Part shown: in pieces, positions 62,522-64,000 of the stretch | Position numbering within the stretch: the first letter of the stretch is position 1 | Layout of the letters: the number at the start of each line of letters is the position of its first letter | Origin: Tropicimonas sp. IMCC34043 | GTDB lineage: Bacteria > Pseudomonadota > Alphaproteobacteria > Rhodobacterales > Rhodobacteraceae | DNA: 64,000 nucleotides | NCBI RefSeq assembly: GCF_003390845.1 | Contig: NZ_QMEK01000003.1 | Location: forward strand, 62,001 to 126,000 | Direction: 5' to 3' | The notes under the pieces: generated by a model | Told to the model about the DNA's origin: nothing | Databases searched by the model: none | What the model saw: the letters and a program-made list of their open reading frames with translations, nothing else | Position numbers and translations under genes: made by a program

Positions 62522-62611
62522 TGGCGGAGACGAAGGGATTCGAACCCTCGAGACCCTTCCGGGCCTACTCCCTTAGCAGGGGAGCGCCTTCGACCACTCG
62601 GCCACATCTCC
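62522..62611 (-). tRNA. tRNA-Ser(GCU), intact; reconstituted at the island boundary
   Basis: Read on the minus strand, the 90-nt gene has acceptor stem GGAGATG pairing with CGTCTCC (one G-U), discriminator G and encoded CCA. The anticodon stem-loop is CCCCTGCTAAGGGG-like (CTCCCCTGCTAAGGGAG) with anticodon GCU, the long variable arm is typical of tRNA-Ser, and the T-arm is GAGGGTTCGAATCCCTT. Its 3' 80 bp are duplicated at 38879-38958, which marks it as the island's attachment site. Confidence 0.95.
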
Positions 62612-63079
62612 GCCGACGGGTATAGCCGCCCAAGCCAAGGATATACAAGGCGAAATTGCCATTCTGATGATGAGTCGCCAGTGGGGGTTCAAACCCTTGA
62701 AATGGCACCGAAAGGCACTGGTTGCGGGCAGGATCCGGGCAACGCAATTTGACCGACTGGTCAGGAATGTCGACCGCCCGCGAGTGATCCGACCCCCAAG
62801 TCCAGCGCAATACGTCGCACCGACGCGGGCGATTCCCGGCTCGCCGAACCCCACGTCCCACCGCGAAAAAGACCGCATTCTGTCTCTCGGCCACGCCCGC
62901 ATTTCCGTCGGCACTCGGACGAACCGACCTCCTCGCCACCAAGAGAAATTGGACAGGATGTTTGCCGAAGCCGGCGCGATCGAGACCGGTTAAGAATCGC
63001 AGGCGAAACGCGGCGTCTTGCCATGACGCTCCTGCGTCGACCGGTTCCAGATCTCGCGAAGGCGCACTTCGAAGCCCGA
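62612..63079. other. Chromosomal sequence upstream of tRNA-Ser, no recognised gene
   Basis: The first part should hold the tRNA promoter (minus strand, upstream is to the right). Open frames on both strands (for example 62667-62993) have no recognisable motif. The stretch up to the IS3 remnant may be the decayed middle part of that element. Confidence 0.35.
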
Positions 63080-63243
63080 TGGAGCGTCAGGTCCGAAAGC
63101 AAGCCGCCATATTTCTTCTTCCAGTTGAAGTAGGTCGCCTGACGGATCCCGGCCTTGCGGCAGATCTCCGCGACCGGCGTTCCCTGGTCCCCCTGCTTCA
63201 AGACGAACGCCTTCAGCGCGTCCGTGAACTTCGATGCCGTCAT
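63080..63243 (-). pseudogene. IS3-family OrfA (transposase helix-turn-helix subunit) remnant
   Basis: The minus-strand translation from ATG 63243 reads MTASKFTDALKAFVLKQGDQ, then GTPVAEICRKAGIRQATYFN and WKKKYGGLL, the classic N-terminal helix-turn-helix of IS3/IS51-type OrfA. Right after that the leucine-zipper part is deleted; SDLTL may be the rejoined end. OrfB is absent, so the copy is inactive. Confidence 0.8.
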
Positions 63244-63497
63244 CCGTTTTCGGTCCTCTCCCAGCCAGGGGAGTCCAGCGGAAAACTCCAGCTTCAAACG
63301 ATCCAGTTTTCAGGGGGCAGAGCAGCCCGCCCGTGCCGCCGCGGCACCACCCGCTCCCGCACGGCGGCCTTGCGCAAACGGACGGGTGCAACTCCGGACT
63401 GTCGGCGCTATCAAGGCCGCGGCAAGACCGGCCGCCGACCCGGCTGGAACGCCCGGCCCCGACATCGCGATGGCGCGACCTATCCGGAAGAAAGCAG
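63244..63497. other. Intergenic, no gene recognised
   Basis: A 250-bp G+C-rich stretch between the IS3 remnant and the HAD-family gene. It should hold the HAD gene promoter; no motif stands out. Confidence 0.35.
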
Positions 63498-64000
63498 ATG
63501 ACGACAGCCCTCCTCTTCGACCTCGACGGAACCCTGATCGATTCGGATCCGCTGCATTCCGCAGTCTTCGCCGACATGTTCGCGGCCCGCGGCGTGACCA
63601 TCGACTTCGACTATTACCGCACCCACATGCACGGCAGGCTGAACGTCGACATCTTCGGCGATCTCTGTCCGGACGAGGACGCCGTGGCGCTGAGCAGGGC
63701 CAAGGAGAGCGAATATCGCCGCCGGCTCGGCCCCGGCCATCCGACGCTGCCGGGTGCGCTGGCGCTGCTCGATCTGGCGGACGCGCAGGGCTGGCGAACC
63801 GCCGTCGTTACCAATGCGCCGCGGATCAATGGCGAGGTGGTGTTGAAGGCGCTGGGGATCGCGGACCGGATCGAGACGCTGGTGATCGGCGAGGAATGCG
63901 TCCGTGGCAAGCCCGACCCCGCCCCCTATGCCGAGGGGCTGCGCCGACTCGGGGCGGATCCCGCCCGCTCGCTCGCCTTCGAGGACAGCCCCGCGGGGAT
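63498..64000 (+). CDS. HAD-superfamily phosphatase (beta-PGM/GPH-like), 3' end outside window
   Basis: HAD enzymes use an Asp nucleophile to move phosphate. The visible 167 residues contain motif I LLFDLDGTLIDSD with the nucleophile and acid/base Asp, a helical cap domain, motif II RTAVVTNAPR (Thr), motif III GKPDPAPY (Lys) and motif IV AFEDSPAG (Asp/Glu). The motif spacing is that of small subfamily I phosphatases such as phosphoglycolate phosphatase or beta-phosphoglucomutase. A GGAAGAAAG ribosome-binding site precedes ATG 63498. The gene runs past the end of the window, so its length and exact substrate are unknown. Confidence 0.87.
   Translation, partial: MTTALLFDLDGTLIDSDPLHSAVFADMFAARGVTIDFDYYRTHMHGRLNVDIFGDLCPDEDAVALSRAKESEYRRRLGPGHPTLPGALALLDLADAQGWRTAVVTNAPRINGEVVLKALGIADRIETLVIGEECVRGKPDPAPYAEGLRRLGADPARSLAFEDSPAG

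Noticed and set aside
62667-62993. 108-codon frame beside tRNA-Ser
   Set aside because: No motif and no ribosome-binding site; region looks like decayed mobile-element DNA.

Overview
This window is chromosomal DNA from an alphaproteobacterium, most likely Rhodobacteraceae/Paracoccaceae. The evidence is the high G+C, the order ubiB-ubiE / mutM / enoyl-CoA hydratase / rpsT / dnaA / dnaN / recF / gyrB, and the protein sequences themselves. The species cannot be named from the sequence.

Layout. 1-12,100: housekeeping core, with the 3' part of flgD, a ubiB-ubiE operon, divergent mutM, then the dnaA-dnaN-recF-gyrB replication block. 12,100-22,700: after a truncated IS5-type element, a peptide-use locus. 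It holds a D-aminopeptidase with the DAP catalytic residues at the expected positions, a proline-iminopeptidase-like hydrolase, a complete peptide ABC transporter (binding protein, two permeases, fused double ATPase) and an M17 leucyl aminopeptidase. 23,000-38,900: accessory DNA full of decayed transposases. It carries a sulfatase with a divergent AraC regulator, a MacAB-like exporter, a three-domain phosphoribosyltransferase/hydrolase/erythromycin-esterase fusion, a broken Hsp20 gene, a phage head-protein remnant, two GNAT acetyltransferases, and a rhodanese divergent from an FtrA-like regulator.

38,880-62,521: a ~23.6 kb island inserted in a tRNA-Ser(GCU) gene. The intact tRNA lies at 62,522-62,611 and an 80-bp displaced copy of its 3' part at 38,879-38,958. 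The island holds a tyrosine integrase whose frame appears to be broken by one UGA, an Xre-type regulator facing a nested palindromic control region, and an orphan AAA+ ATPase with two small membrane proteins. It also holds a CBASS operon (Cap15-like effector, CD-NTase, and an extra double-zinc-ribbon/HEPN-like protein), a Gabija pair (GajA-GajB), and a primase-like/helicase-like replication pair. Next comes a five-gene operon: DNA methyltransferase, HEPN-like protein, Abi_2-like protein, SF2 helicase and GIY-YIG nuclease. A small HEXXH protein lies last. Most of this is anti-phage defence, so the region reads as a defence island on a satellite-like mobile element.

62,612-64,000: an IS3 orfA remnant and the start of a HAD-family phosphatase, cut by the window edge.

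Best candidates for undescribed biology are the methyltransferase/HEPN/Abi_2/helicase/GIY-YIG operon, the zinc-ribbon/HEPN-like third gene of the CBASS operon, and the AAA+ plus two membrane-protein cluster. All functional assignments are read from sequence motifs without database searches.
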